The notes below the pieces were generated by a model that made no database searches, had not been told where the DNA came from, and saw only the letters and a program-made list of their open reading frames with translations. The position numbers and the translations under genes were made by a program. Shown here one piece after another: positions 21,433-32,984 of a DNA stretch of 64,000 bases; positions within the stretch are counted from its first letter, which is position 1, and the number at the start of each line of letters is the position of its first letter. The DNA lies in assembly GCA_002682825.1 (NCBI GenBank), contig NOKP01000045.1, forward strand, positions 180,957-244,956, written 5' to 3'. The DNA comes from Neonectria sp. B-13. Taxonomy: Eukaryota > Ascomycota > Sordariomycetes > Hypocreales > Nectriaceae.

Positions 21433-22720
21433 TTAAACACTATCTTCAGAGGCCACAGGTAATATTACACGACCGGACAAGCATCCGATTACCGCACTTT
21501 GCATCCATACTGATGACTTCACCGGGAGATAGTCTGGCGGTAGCCAAAGGACATTCTGAGAATCCCTTGTAATCCGGCATCCATCGCTGCTAATGCCCAA
21601 GCCAACCCAGTTGGGATTTTCCCAAACATCAAGACCTTCGGCATTTTCCGGACGTTCAGAATGTCTGGGATCGTTGGATTTCTTGAGACCAATGATGCCT
21701 GTGTCAACGATAATATTTGAATCATCCAGGAATGATATTCGGGGTGTTTTTATTGCTGCAAGTGTCTCGAGTAACTTTCCGAGTTTGCATCCCACAGGTG
21801 GTATCCGCACCGGGAGGCCGATATCTGTGGGAGCCAGATGCCAATGCTATTCGCTCGCCTCCATGTGAGGAGACCGCTGAATTGCCCCTCCACGCTGGAA
21901 TGATTGATACCGAGTTCAATATCTTAATCTTAGGGTTGCACCGCAACTGACTCGTAATTGTATCCAAAATCTTAGTGGGCCGTCACTAGATGATGCCGCT
22001 ATCCATTGGCTGTCGGGTGAAAAAGTGATACAGTAACCCAGCTGGACAAGAATTCAAGAACATGCTCGAGCTTCCTTGTGTTGGCATCTCAGAGTCTCAC
22101 TTTTGCATCTATAGAGGCTGATACCAGCCGTTGGCCATCTGGCGAGAAGGCCACTGAAAGAACGGGACCTGAATGCCCCTTGACGTTGTGCTGTAGCGTA
22201 GACGTAGTCAAATCCCAGAGTCTCGCTGTATGGTCACCAGATGCTGACACTAACTGTTGACCACCAGGTGAAAAGGCTACTGATGTTACCGGGCCTGTAT
22301 GACTCTCAAAGTTATACAAAACTGGGGACGTCGTTATCTCAAAGAGATGCACTGTGAAGTCCCAAGAAGCTGATGCTAGACGTTTACCATCAAGCGAAAA
22401 GGCTGTCACTGCCGCTACTTCCGCTGGTACTGCACGGATTGGATCGTATACTGGGGTGTGCCTGTGTTCGGGTCCCAGAGCTGCAATTTGCCGTTGCCAG
22501 ATACCAATGTTAGCTGTTGAAGGCGAGACAAGAAGGCTACTGATAATCTGGGGCCTTTATTACGTTCACATCTGTACTGCCGCATAAGTTCATACTGTCA
22601 TGTGCTCGTCTTTACATCCCACAGTCGGACTGTCTGATCAGAGCTTGCTGTTGCTAGCTGTTGGCTGTTGGGCGAGAAGGCCATTGAGATAAAGGTGCCC
22701 CTGAAATCCGGCATCACCTT
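21433..22720 (-). pseudogene. WD40-repeat tail of a dead NLR-type (NACHT-WD40, HET-E-like) gene
   Basis: Read on the minus strand from 22,720 down, WD repeats follow one another: NSQQLATASSDQTVRLWDVK, a stop, LTLVSGNGKLQLWDPNTGT, GKRLASASWDFTVHLFEITT, GQQLVSASGDHTARLWDLTT, GQRLVSASIDAKVRL, SQWIAASSSDGPLRFW, and a diverged YHLWDANSES. A C-terminal piece with DGCRITRDSQNVLWLPPDYL ends at 21,433; this 'W-L-P-P-D/E-Y' ending is characteristic of fungal NACHT-WD40 proteins. Several frameshifts and stops break the frame, and no NACHT or effector domain is found upstream to 23.4 kb. Near-identical repeat units are usual in live members of this incompatibility and immune receptor family; here they have diverged. 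Confidence 0.7.
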
Positions 22721-23476
22721 ACTCTCTTATTATTAATTGTTTTATGCTCTCAATTGCGGCCTACTCATTGTAATCTCGTCCTGTAAAAGCCCTCGTTATC
22801 CTCTAGACTACGTCTAATATTGTTTAGGTACTAGACCTGTCAATATAGCTTGGTATCCCAACGACCTAATACACTGTTACAATTTCGGCCGACATCTACG
22901 CCGCTGGCATTGTCTGACAAGTGAGGATTATTCACAGTCTAGTGTAATTACCTCAATTTTGTTGCTAGACATTTTATGACGTGTAGGTTTCACTGTCGTG
23001 TTTCCCCATGCTAAGCCACTGTATCTGTGGGAGAAACAGCCAATAACAGTTTTCCAGTTTGTTGAATCTGTGAGAGGCATGTATACATAGCCCCAGGAAT
23101 TTAGACAAACTCAATATCCAGACACAAGACTGAAATTATCCCCCCCTTCATATCTAGATTTATGGTTCATCGGTCTCACATTACTAAACTGGCAAAGATT
23201 TACCCATAGGTGGGCTCTCGGGCCACCGAGCGCATATTAGTGCGACTGAGACACGTACTTGCACATACCGCAACTGTGTCTATACCCGTAGAATAACCAA
23301 ACAGTCGATCTCATTTCACCCGTTGTCTAGACTCCTTACCTCACGTGCTTCTGTGTATATCATTCAAGCATCGTCTCGATAGTTTACCATATACTCTGCT
23401 GCAAAGGGGAGACTGGCGACACTCAAGACACTCGTTGATAGCCGTTCTAGGCTCTATTTTCTGTTAAACCCTCATA
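22721..23476. other. Intergenic region upstream of the lipase
   Basis: No gene is seen; it should contain the lipase promoter. No remnant of the missing NACHT part is recognisable. Confidence 0.4.
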
Positions 23477-24817
23477 ATGGCTCGTTTTATTCTAAGGTTG
23501 ATGCTGTCTTTGGCCATTTCGGTTGCTGTTTCTGCCGCTCCATCCATTTCAAGTCCGCGGTCTGCCCCTGTCCCGCCTAGCAAAGACCCCTTCTACGTTG
23601 TTCCAGCTGGTGTTGAGTGGTTGTACCCTGGGACCATTCTGAGGCAACGGATCACGCCATCTCCAGTTGGTGCCCTCGGTGTGAGTCCCAGTAACCTCCA
23701 AAAGAGCTATCAGATTCTCTACCGGACGACAGACGATCGAGGCTTTGCCACAGCTACAGTACTCACGGTGATGATCCCCGTCAACCCCGACTACAGCAAG
23801 GTTCTGTCTTATCAGGTGGCAGAGGATGCGGTGTCCATTGATTGTGCTCCTTCGTATGGATTTCAGCTGGAGATGAACAACGACCCGCTGCTGGGATCTA
23901 AAACCATGCAGGTCCAGCTGTTGCTTATTCAGGCTGCCTTAGCGCAAGGATGGATAGTCATAGTGCCGGACTTTCAAGGCCCTAATGGTGCTTTCCTAGC
24001 CAACAGGCTTGCCGGACGTGCCGTTCTGGACGGCATACGCGCTGCAATCAAGTCGGGCTCTTTCACCAACATCGCCAAGAAGCCCAAGGTCGCCATGTGG
24101 GGCTACTCGACTGGAGCTGGCGTCACTCAATGGGCCGCAGAGTTGCAACCGGTATACGCCCCGGAACTGAACATAGCTGGCGCAGCAATCGGAGGCGGTG
24201 GTTCCAAAGTCAGCGCCCCGCCTGGCAAGGCGAACAACGGACGCGTTGCCGGCTTCATTCCGACTGCGTTGCTGGGTGTGGCCGCCCAGTATCCCGAGGT
24301 TAGAAAGGTGATAGATCGCCATCTCAAACCGGAGTTCAGAGAACAGTTCTTCAAGCCGTTGAATCAGTGCCTGGAAGCCAACTTGATTACCTTTGCGTAT
24401 CAAGACGTCTTCGCTATGTTTGACAACTGGGACGAGTTCAACGACGACCTCACGATCCGTTACACGTTTTATCAACTCGACCTAGGGAAATTCGTCCCTC
24501 AGATTCCGTTCTTCTGGTACCAGTGTGTTCAAGACGAAGCTGCTCCTGTCGGGGTCGTAGATGACCTAGTTGAGCAGTACTGCAACAAGGGCGTGAGGAT
24601 TCACTATCGGAGAGACGTTGCACCTAACCTTGTCCACACAAACTACGGCCTCATCGGGGCGCCCAAGGCTCTTACTTGGCTCAAGAGTATAATGGACGGT
24701 CATGTTCCAAAGAATGGATGTTTCAATGAGACCGGAGACACGACGTCGCTTGACCCAAGCTTTTTGGCTATCTTTCCCAAAGCTATCTCGAATGTCCTGC
24801 TTCTATTTGGCCATTAA
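23477..24817 (+). CDS. Secretory lipase (LIP family, alpha/beta hydrolase)
   Basis: Intronless, 446 aa. Residues 1-21 (MARFILRLMLSLAISVAVSA) are a signal peptide. The body matches the fungal secretory lipase family: DPFYVVPAGVEWLYPGTILR near the start, SYQVAEDAVSIDCAPSYGF in the first third, and the nucleophile elbow WGYSTGAGVTQWAAEL with Ser211. The rest of the triad should be the Asp of QDEAAPVGVVDDLVEQYC and the His of VHTNYGLIGAPKAL near the C-terminus. Expected role: extracellular hydrolysis of triacylglycerols or other esters. It has no cluster partners; the PKS gene lies 0.9 kb downstream in the opposite orientation. The family call is firm; the substrate is not known. Confidence 0.92.
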   Translation: MARFILRLMLSLAISVAVSAAPSISSPRSAPVPPSKDPFYVVPAGVEWLYPGTILRQRITPSPVGALGVSPSNLQKSYQILYRTTDDRGFATATVLTVMIPVNPDYSKVLSYQVAEDAVSIDCAPSYGFQLEMNNDPLLGSKTMQVQLLLIQAALAQGWIVIVPDFQGPNGAFLANRLAGRAVLDGIRAAIKSGSFTNIAKKPKVAMWGYSTGAGVTQWAAELQPVYAPELNIAGAAIGGGGSKVSAPPGKANNGRVAGFIPTALLGVAAQYPEVRKVIDRHLKPEFREQFFKPLNQCLEANLITFAYQDVFAMFDNWDEFNDDLTIRYTFYQLDLGKFVPQIPFFWYQCVQDEAAPVGVVDDLVEQYCNKGVRIHYRRDVAPNLVHTNYGLIGAPKALTWLKSIMDGHVPKNGCFNETGDTTSLDPSFLAIFPKAISNVLLLFGH

Positions 24818-25726
24818 GAAAAGTGGCCGTGTTGACTTGGAAGTTAGACTAATTTATCATGTACTATGTCCAAATTTAGATCAAGAAACATTGCGATCTG
24901 TTACAGACCCAATTTAGGATGGCGCTATCAAGCAATATAGCTCTCTTGTTCCCACTATTAAAAATAAACTTATTATGAGTTTGCTACACTACTCCTCTTC
25001 TCATCTTCTGTAACGCACATCTTATAAAGTCAGCCAGGACCCGTTCCTCATCAAGACAACAAGGCTCACGACTCCTCCATCCCGGGCCTAGACTGAGTAG
25101 GCCTCTGAAACTATACTCCAACTAAGAGTCCATTTCAATGTATCACAACACAGAAAACAACTTAAATCTCATAATATACACTGAAGAAAAGGCGGTTTTA
25201 TTTCAGTCGTATGTTCATGGCTAGAGTTTATCACATGCACTCAGTTTTAAGTAATGCTTCGCTTGAAATACTTGAGATAGAGATCAATTAACGCTAAGTT
25301 ACACTGATACCTCTTGTTAGACCAGGTTAGAGTTTCTTCATGATTCTAAATAATTTAGTCTGCTTTAAGATCGTGAGGACACGGAGGGAAGCATGTGGCT
25401 ATTGCCAGTATTTTTTCAGAGAACAAGCTCGACAGTTCATATTCATTTCGGGCCACCTCCTGATAGTAACAGTGGCTTTTATGATTGATATTGAGGCTAT
25501 ACCCAGGTAGCAGGAACTCAAAGAAACTCAGAGAAACTCAGCGGACTGGAAAGAAGTCGATGGGTGTATTCATAGACGTAGTCATATTGATTAATCATGC
25601 GCATACACTATGAGGTAGCTAATTACAAAGGATCTACCACCTGCTATTCATACCACACATAACAAATGAAAGATGAACTAATTATCACTCGATGCTTTAT
25701 ATCTCAGAAAGATTCAGACGCCGAGT
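24818..25726. other. Convergent intergenic region between lipase and PKS
   Basis: AT-rich; holds both 3' ends. Three close copies of AGAAACTCAG-like sequence lie near 25,517-25,540. Nothing else is seen. Confidence 0.4.
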
Positions 25727-28700
25727 CTATCCAGTCTCCTCTTTCTTTGACCAAACACCTTTAAGGGATGTCTTTCTCAGCACTAAAGCTGTCAGATCTC
25801 GCATGGTTCCGCTCGTTAGCAACTCCAAGACTTGCAAATGAGCATGCAGCTCCTTGCCTATCCAGTTTCGCAGCTCAATGGCATTGAGTGAGTCTAGACC
25901 GAGTGCTGTAATGGACGTCTTCCCTTGTTCTGCAGTCATGACATCTGGCGGCAACATCAGGATGGCGCCTAGCTTCTCCTGAATACCCATAGTCACAACT
26001 TCCTGGGCTTCTTCCTCTGTCGAGGTTTGTTGGAGCTTCTGGGAAATAAGCAAATTTGCCGCTGCATCCAAGGCGTCGGCGTCGAGTGAGTTGGCGAGCG
26101 ATGCGTCACGTAAGTGGGAAAACTTTCCGTCCGAGGCGTAGTATGGTAGTGACGCCGGGTTTTCAAAGTTCAATCCAGTGACGCACTGCCCATCACAAAT
26201 TTTGTTGACCTTGCCCTCGATAGCAGATTCCACTAGTGCCAGCACCTCAGACTCGCACAGGGTGCTGCCAGATAAGTTCTTGAGGACTTGTGACTGCCGG
26301 GTAGTGTTCTCGGCCAGGTAGCCAACGCCCTCCACAGCAGTAAGATCTAGTGATGATGCCGCAAGACCCTTCCGAGAACGATACCGTACGAATGCGTCGA
26401 GGAAAGTGTTGGCGGCAGCATATGCTGCTTGACCTCTGTTGCCGACTATGCCAGCGACGGATGAGAGCACAATGAAGAAGTCTAACGAGGTGCCAAGGAG
26501 AGCATTATGGAAGTTCCATGCGCCGTCAATCTTGGAGCGAATCACGGTCTGATAGTCCTCAAAGGTCATTTTCTCAAACAAAACATCCTGTTATATGTTA
26601 ACATGTGGGTTTCTTGACCATGTGAAATGAACACCTACTATCAGAACCATTGCAGCGTGGATGATGCCTCGGATTGGAGGCAACGTCATCTGCAACTCAG
26701 CCACGAGAGATGCTACGCTAGCTTCGTCTGCAACGTCGCACGGCTTGATGTGGATTGCGGCACCCAAAGCTTTGCTTTCTTGAATCAGCTGGCTCAGTTC
26801 ATCCGTAGTCTTGGCGGTTCGAGATAGCAAGACAATGTGGCGAGCACCCCGCTGAACCATTCTTCTGGCCATGGAGCGGCCAAGCCCACCGGTGCCACCG
26901 ATAATGAGGTAGGCGCCGTCTCGGTTGAGGAGTTCAGTGGATGCAACCTGATGTATTACCTGTGTAGAAACCATTAGTTGGAACTGATCAAATCGATATG
27001 TTTTGTCTGCTTACCTTGACCTGCTCGTTTTCGTGATGGCGCACAATGACCTTGCCAGACGTCTTACCGCTCTGCAACTTGCGTAGGGAAAGCTCGACCT
27101 CTGAGATGCCCACCGTAGTGATTGGCCCGATAGGCTTGATCGTCTTCATTGCAAGCAAATTCATGACGGCGTTCAGAACTCGACCCATAATCTTGGGCCT
27201 CTTGGCGGCAACGAGCGTCAAATCAACCGAGCTGAAGGAGCAATTATGGTCAAACTTGGCCATCTCCAGCCTCGTGTTGAGGGTGATGTCCTTCTTCCCA
27301 ATCTCGATGAATCGCCCAAATGGTGCAAGGCACTCCCAAGTCATACGCAGCATATCACCGGCAAGCGAGTTGATCACAACGTCGACGCCTTCCCCGCCGG
27401 TGGCCTCTTTTATGGCAGGGCCAAAGTCCGTGTCCCGGCTGTAGAAGATATGATCCTCGGGGATTCCATAAGTATCAAGAAGCAATTGCTTTTTCTCCGC
27501 GCTGCCGACGGTTGCGTAAATCTCAGCGCCAATCATCTGTGAGAGCTGAATGGCTGCTTGCCCAACACCACCGGACGCAGCGTGAATGAGAATCCTTTCA
27601 CCAGGTTCCATCCGTGCAAGGTTGACAATGCCGTAGTAAGCCGTGCTATAAACGACTGGGATAGAAGCGGCAACCTCGAAGCTCATGTCTTCGGGCATAA
27701 CTGCAGCACTTGTAGCCGGGCAACGGGCGTAGGTGCTGTACGCTCCCAGGGACATGGCACAAACACGATCGCCAACCCGAAGAGAAGTAACTTTTGATCC
27801 AATCTTGGAGATGGTGCCACTGCATTCAACCCCAAGGTAAGGACTGGCCACTTGTCCCATGGCAATGACAACGTCCTTGAAGTTCATTCCCGTGGCAATG
27901 ACTTTGATCTCGACGTCTTCATCAGCCAGAGGGAGCTCAGCCTCGTCCTTCCAGTACAATGAGTCAAGGGCACCAAGTGTACCGACAGCGATTTTCAGGC
28001 GGCGACCTGGCTGCACAAAATTTTGCAGGTACGGCGCCGACACTTGCGTTTCGCGAAAGACAGTCAAGTTCATGTCATCTTGCTCAACTACACGGGGAAC
28101 CACCAGTCCACCGTCTTCCTCGGCGAATTCGTAGTCCACTGGCGTGTCATTTTCCGGCGTGACAAGAGCTGAGATCAAGGCACGTGAGATCAGTACGGCA
28201 CGATCCTTGGCTTGGAGTTGAGATTTCGGATCCAGGTCTAGAGTTGCTGCGACCTTGCTGTGTTCAGAGCGAACAGTACGAAGAAGACCCTGAATAATGT
28301 TATTCTCTGGCTTCACTGCAAAGCGGTACGCCCCAGAAGTGACCCAGAGTATTGAAGAGCATGTAAGCAGCAGCTTTTTCAACTGGCCAAAGGTCTTGGC
28401 TGACATGTTGTGCAGCAACGAGGTATCAAGCTCGGCCAAGCAGATGTAAATCGATGATGCAGATCCAACAAGCGTAGAGATGGAAGAGACGGATGGCTGA
28501 GAGCCAGTCAATGTCTCCAAGTGATCAGAAAGCGCAGAAACAAAGGGATCACACTCAGGCCTTTCTGTGATGAGAATGATATTTGCGTCTCTGAGGATGT
28601 CACTATTTGAAGCAACGTGGCCATTGGTGTTTTCCCCCTCAACCTGTGACATTGTCTTTGTGTGCCCGTTTGTTTCACTTGCGTCAATGACTGCCAACGC

Positions 28701-31700
28701 GAGATGGTCTTTGCTGAGCTCGGCATTGCCGTTCGTCTGCTCGACATTGCCATTTGTTTGCTCAACGTTGCCATTGCCGTTCGTCTTCTCGACAATGCCA
28801 TTTGTTTGCTCAACGTTGCCATTGCCGTTCGTCTTCTCGACATTGCCATTGCCATTGCCGTTCATCTTCTCGACAATGCCATTCGTTTTCTCGACGTTGC
28901 CATTGCCGTTCGTCTTCTTGAAGATGCCATTTGTCTGCTCGCCATTTGTAGAAGCAACATGACCATTACCATTTGCCTGCGAAGATACAGAATGCTCTCC
29001 GTTGCTGGCCTGCCGTCGATCTTCTCCGTTGGCTGAAGCACTGTTGCTTTCATTGGTCTTTGGCGTACCGCCCAGAGGTTCCCATTGGACCTTGTAACAC
29101 AAGGACCGCGGGCTTGGACCGTCTCTGATATCGCTGGTTATAGGGGTCATCCTGAAGCCGGTGAACTTGGCTACAGGTTCCAAGTGAGCGGCGTCCCAAG
29201 CATTAATAGAGAACTCGACTGGCCCAGGGCTTGCCAAGTCTGGAAGGCCATGTGCGACGACTTGAACCTGCTCTCCGGGTCGGTTGGGAAATGCAGCACT
29301 GATCTCAACGTCTTTGATGGCGGAGGGCATGAACAACGAGGGCATTTCGCCACTACCAGCGCCTAGGATGGGAAACATGAGCTGCGAGCAAAGGTCCATA
29401 AACGCTGTGGGCAAAATAGACGCGGTCTCATAGGATGAGGGCATAGTGGATGCCGTGTCAGGAACGACGACGGTACTAGTAGAGTATCCTCCATGAACCT
29501 TGAGACCGCTGCCGGCCTGGAGCTTGAATGCAGAACTGTATCCTGCTCCAAGAACCTCGAGCTCATCATAGAAGGTATCCAGGGACAGTTGGTTGCCACC
29601 TGATTCCATAACCTTCTTCCGATGCGTTGCTGCGGCTTGCAGTTGAGCGCTGCTGACCGGGTTTGTACTACGATGTCGCCTCACACCAACGAGACCTCGA
29701 CAATGCTCCAGCCAACCTCTGCTCGATGTCCAAGATGAGATACGGAACTCATCCCAGTCATTGGAGTAGGACCTGGTACCTTCTGCGTACGGGTTCAAAG
29801 AGACGAGAGTCTCGTATTGGGTACCAGGGTCGATTATCAATGCCTTGGACACCTGGATCTCTCGAAGTCGAAACCCTGCCATCTGTTCGCACGTAATGCC
29901 TCGCAACTGCGCTCTCTGAGATGCTGCTTCGACGGCTATGCATATGTATCCAGCTAGAGGGAACGTTGCTAGAGACTGCATCCGGTGGTCTTTGAGCCAT
30001 GGCACATCGTCAGACGTCAGTGTGTTTCGCCACGTAGGTTCCGTATCGCTGTATGTGTCTTCTAACACACCAAGCAGATCATGGCGACCAAACGGCTTGA
30101 GGCGATGCTGCCTGCTGGCTCGTGACTCGATCCAGTACTTGTTGTGTGACCATGGGTATGGGGCGAAGTCAGAAACCACGAATGGCTTTTGCTGATGAGC
30201 ACCCGTTTGGTTGATGGCACAAAAATCGACAGAATAACCTTTGACAAACAAGTTGCCAGCGAGTTGAAGAGTGGTGATTGTAGCGTCTTGCTTACGAACT
30301 AGGGAAGAGAAGTACTTGACACTGGAAGCCGCCTGCGGGCTAATGGCCTTGAGGATCTGCTGAATGGGACCCTTAAGGGCAGCGTGAGGCCCAATCTCGA
30401 CAATTATGTCAGGTTTTCCATCGTTATAGAGCTCCTTTAGAGCAGACGAGAAGAGGACTGGCTTGATCAGGTTCTCGACCCAGTATGATGGACCAAGCGA
30501 CGCCGTGAGGTCTAGTTTGTTACCCAACAAAGAAGAGTAGAATGATACACCCTCAGTGATTTCTGGTGTCAAGGTCTTAATAGACTCCATATATTCGTCT
30601 GCAACAAGCCGCATGTGGAATGAATGGTACGCCATGTCCACTCGGAGCTTGCGGTTGAAAATCTCCCTGTTCTTGAGCTCGACGGCAAGCTTATCAATCT
30701 CATCATCGTCGCCTGATGCCGTCACCGAGTTAGGCGAGTTCTCGCATGCAATTGCCACGTTCTTCAAGCCGAGTATTTTGATGGCGCTTTTGACTTCGGC
30801 AGGTCCAGCGCCGACGGCAAGCATAGCGCCGCGGAGATTAGGGTTCTTGGCCTTGAAGATGGAGGCAACTCTGCCGCGATGATACGCTACTTCCATGGCA
30901 TTCTTGAGAGTTATGGCACCGGTGGCGTATGCAGCCGCGATCTCACCGCTGGAATGGCCCATTACCATGGAAGCCTTGACTCCCCAGGATGACAGCATCG
31001 CTGTAAGACCGAGTTGGATGGCTGTGCAGATGGGCTGGGAGATATGAGCCAGATCCAGCTTGGACTCTTTATCAGTCTTCGATAGCTCCTCCAGCAGGCA
31101 GAAATCCGCGCCTAGATGCTTAAGATGATCTGCTGCAGCCTTCATAGTGTCGGAAAAGATGGAGTTGTTTTCCATGAGCTCTATACCCATTTGGGCCCAT
31201 TGTGCTCCTTGGCCAGTGTATACGAAAGCCAGCTTCGGAGGAGTCGTAGAGGCACGAGCAGGAATAGCACTGACCCCATTCAGAGAGACAGCAAGACTGT
31301 CGCAAGATGACCCTACGAGTGCAATGCGCCAGGGATGGTGCGTCCTTCTCTCGCCTAGTGTATAGGCAAGGTCTCGAGTGAGACGCTTCTGGAATACCTC
31401 AGGGTGCTGCTCGATATAGATGCCGAGCTGAGATGCCACTCGCTTGGCTGCATCCTCGTCGTTGGCAGACAGGACAAATAGCTTTGGCGTTTCGTTCTTT
31501 GAGGCTTGGGGTAGATCAAGGAACGAAGTAGGAGGGCGTTCGAGCACGACGTGAGAGTTGGAGCCGCCAAAGCCAAAGTTGTTGACGCTGATGAAGCGCT
31601 TGTTCTTGGGCCACGGTCTCGTGGTGGTGGGAACCTTGATATTCCACTCCTCCAGCGGAATCGCGTCGTTGGCCTTTTCGAAGTTGACGTTTGGAAGAAT

Positions 31701-32984
31701 AAAGCCTTTTTCAAGCATTAAAGACGCCTTGATAATGGAAACAAGGCCACTAGCATTCTCCAAGTGCCCAAAATTGGTCTTTGCGGAACCCATGTACAGA
31801 GGGAACCTCTTCGTGCGCCCTGGCCCGAAGACACGATAGATGGCGCCGGCTTCAATAGGGTCACCAACCTTGGTTCCCGTACCGTGGGCTTCGACGAACC
31901 CCGCGTCATCGGGGGAGATGTTTGCGCGGGCGTAGACTTCGCGTATGAGCTGTTCTTGGGCTTGGCCGTTAGGAGTTGCGAGGCCTGCAACATCAGCTCA
32001 TAAACCAGTAAGTGAATACTGCGCAATGACTTACCCACTGTCTTTCCATCGTGGTTGATGCCAGTGCTAACAATGACGGAACGGATCTTGTCGTTGTCCT
32101 TGATCGCCTGGTCTAGAGGCTTGAGGACTAGACACGCAACGCCTTCACCTCGTGCAAACCCAGACTTGGCGCGGTTGTCAAAGGCGAATGTCTTGCCGTC
32201 ATCGTTGTAGATACTAGTCCGGTCAGGTACTATCTGTCAAACGGGGAAATAGGAAAGGCGGACTCACCCCAGCATAGACATAGAGATCATCTCATCGGGC
32301 TGCAAGTGCAGACTGCATCCTGCTACAACAGCTGAATCGGCCTCGCCAGAGCGAATACTCTGAACTGCTGAATGCAGCGCATACATACCAGACGAACATG
32401 CAGTGTCTATTGCGAAGCAAGGGCCGCGAAGGTCAAAATAATATGAGATGCGACCTGCTTGAATAGATTGGTGGTTGCCAGTAGAATCAAACATAGGAAC
32501 TTGGTTCAAATCTTTCAGTGCTCCCAGGTGGTAGTCTGATGATGTCCCTCCGATGAAAACACCCATGTTACGCCCAGCAATAGACTCTTTGGGCATTCCA
32601 GCATTCTCCAGTGCCTCATATGTGCATTCTAGGAGTTGTCTTTGCTGTGGGTCTATCATATTGTCAGCTCAAAGACCTTGTATCCAAGGGAAGGGGGTGA
32701 ATACCCATAGCCATAGCCTCCTGCGCTGTAATTTGAAAAAAGGGCGCATCGAACTTTGACAAGTCATGCTTCATGAAATAGCCACCCTTGAAGTTATAGC
32801 AACCCTTCTTCTGTGGATTTGGGTGATAGAATGTGTTAGTGGAGAATCTTTCCTCGGGCACGAGACTCCAGCCGTCTCGTGAGCGGGAAAGAAGAGTCCA
32901 AAAGTCATCGAGTGTTGAAACATCGCCAGAGAGGCGGCAGGACATGCCCACGATAGCGATGGGCATGGCTGTGGCGGCGGACAT
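25727..32984 (-). CDS. Highly reducing polyketide synthase (KS-AT-DH-ER-KR-ACP, no C-methyltransferase, no releasing domain)
   Basis: Six exons: 32984-32705, 32652-32268, 32213-32035, 31984-27015, 26959-26639 and 26587-25727. Introns are 50-55 nt and all phases close; 2331 aa. KS has active Cys179 in [13 protein letters not shown] and the histidines of EAHGTGT and [14 protein letters not shown] has [14 protein letters not shown], Ser near 626. DH near 947 reads [15 protein letters not shown], so the Gly of HxxxGxxxxP is Ser; its partner is in [12 protein letters not shown] has [22 protein letters not shown] has [14 protein letters not shown] and [22 protein letters not shown] has [14 protein letters not shown], Ser2278. 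Between DH and ER there is no methyltransferase motif but a repeat-rich Asn-Gly linker (about 1260-1400). It should build a reduced, unmethylated chain and needs an external release enzyme; the divergent hydrolase gene is the obvious one. Confidence 0.95.
28640..29050 (-). repeat. Coding minisatellite in the PKS linker
   Basis: The PKS frame reads variants of the unit V-E-(K/Q/E)-T-N-G-N-G-N about ten times (e.g. [20 protein letters not shown]). In DNA these are imperfect direct repeats of roughly 15-30 bases, such as ttgccattgccgttcgtctt. All copies stay in frame. It sits exactly where a C-methyltransferase domain would be in methylating synthases. The unit count is a likely length polymorphism. 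Confidence 0.85.

Noticed and set aside
31718..32038. 106-codon minus-strand frame overlapping the PKS
   Set aside because: Alternative frame of PKS exon 4 and intron 3; the KS reading frame through EAHGTGT is the coding one.
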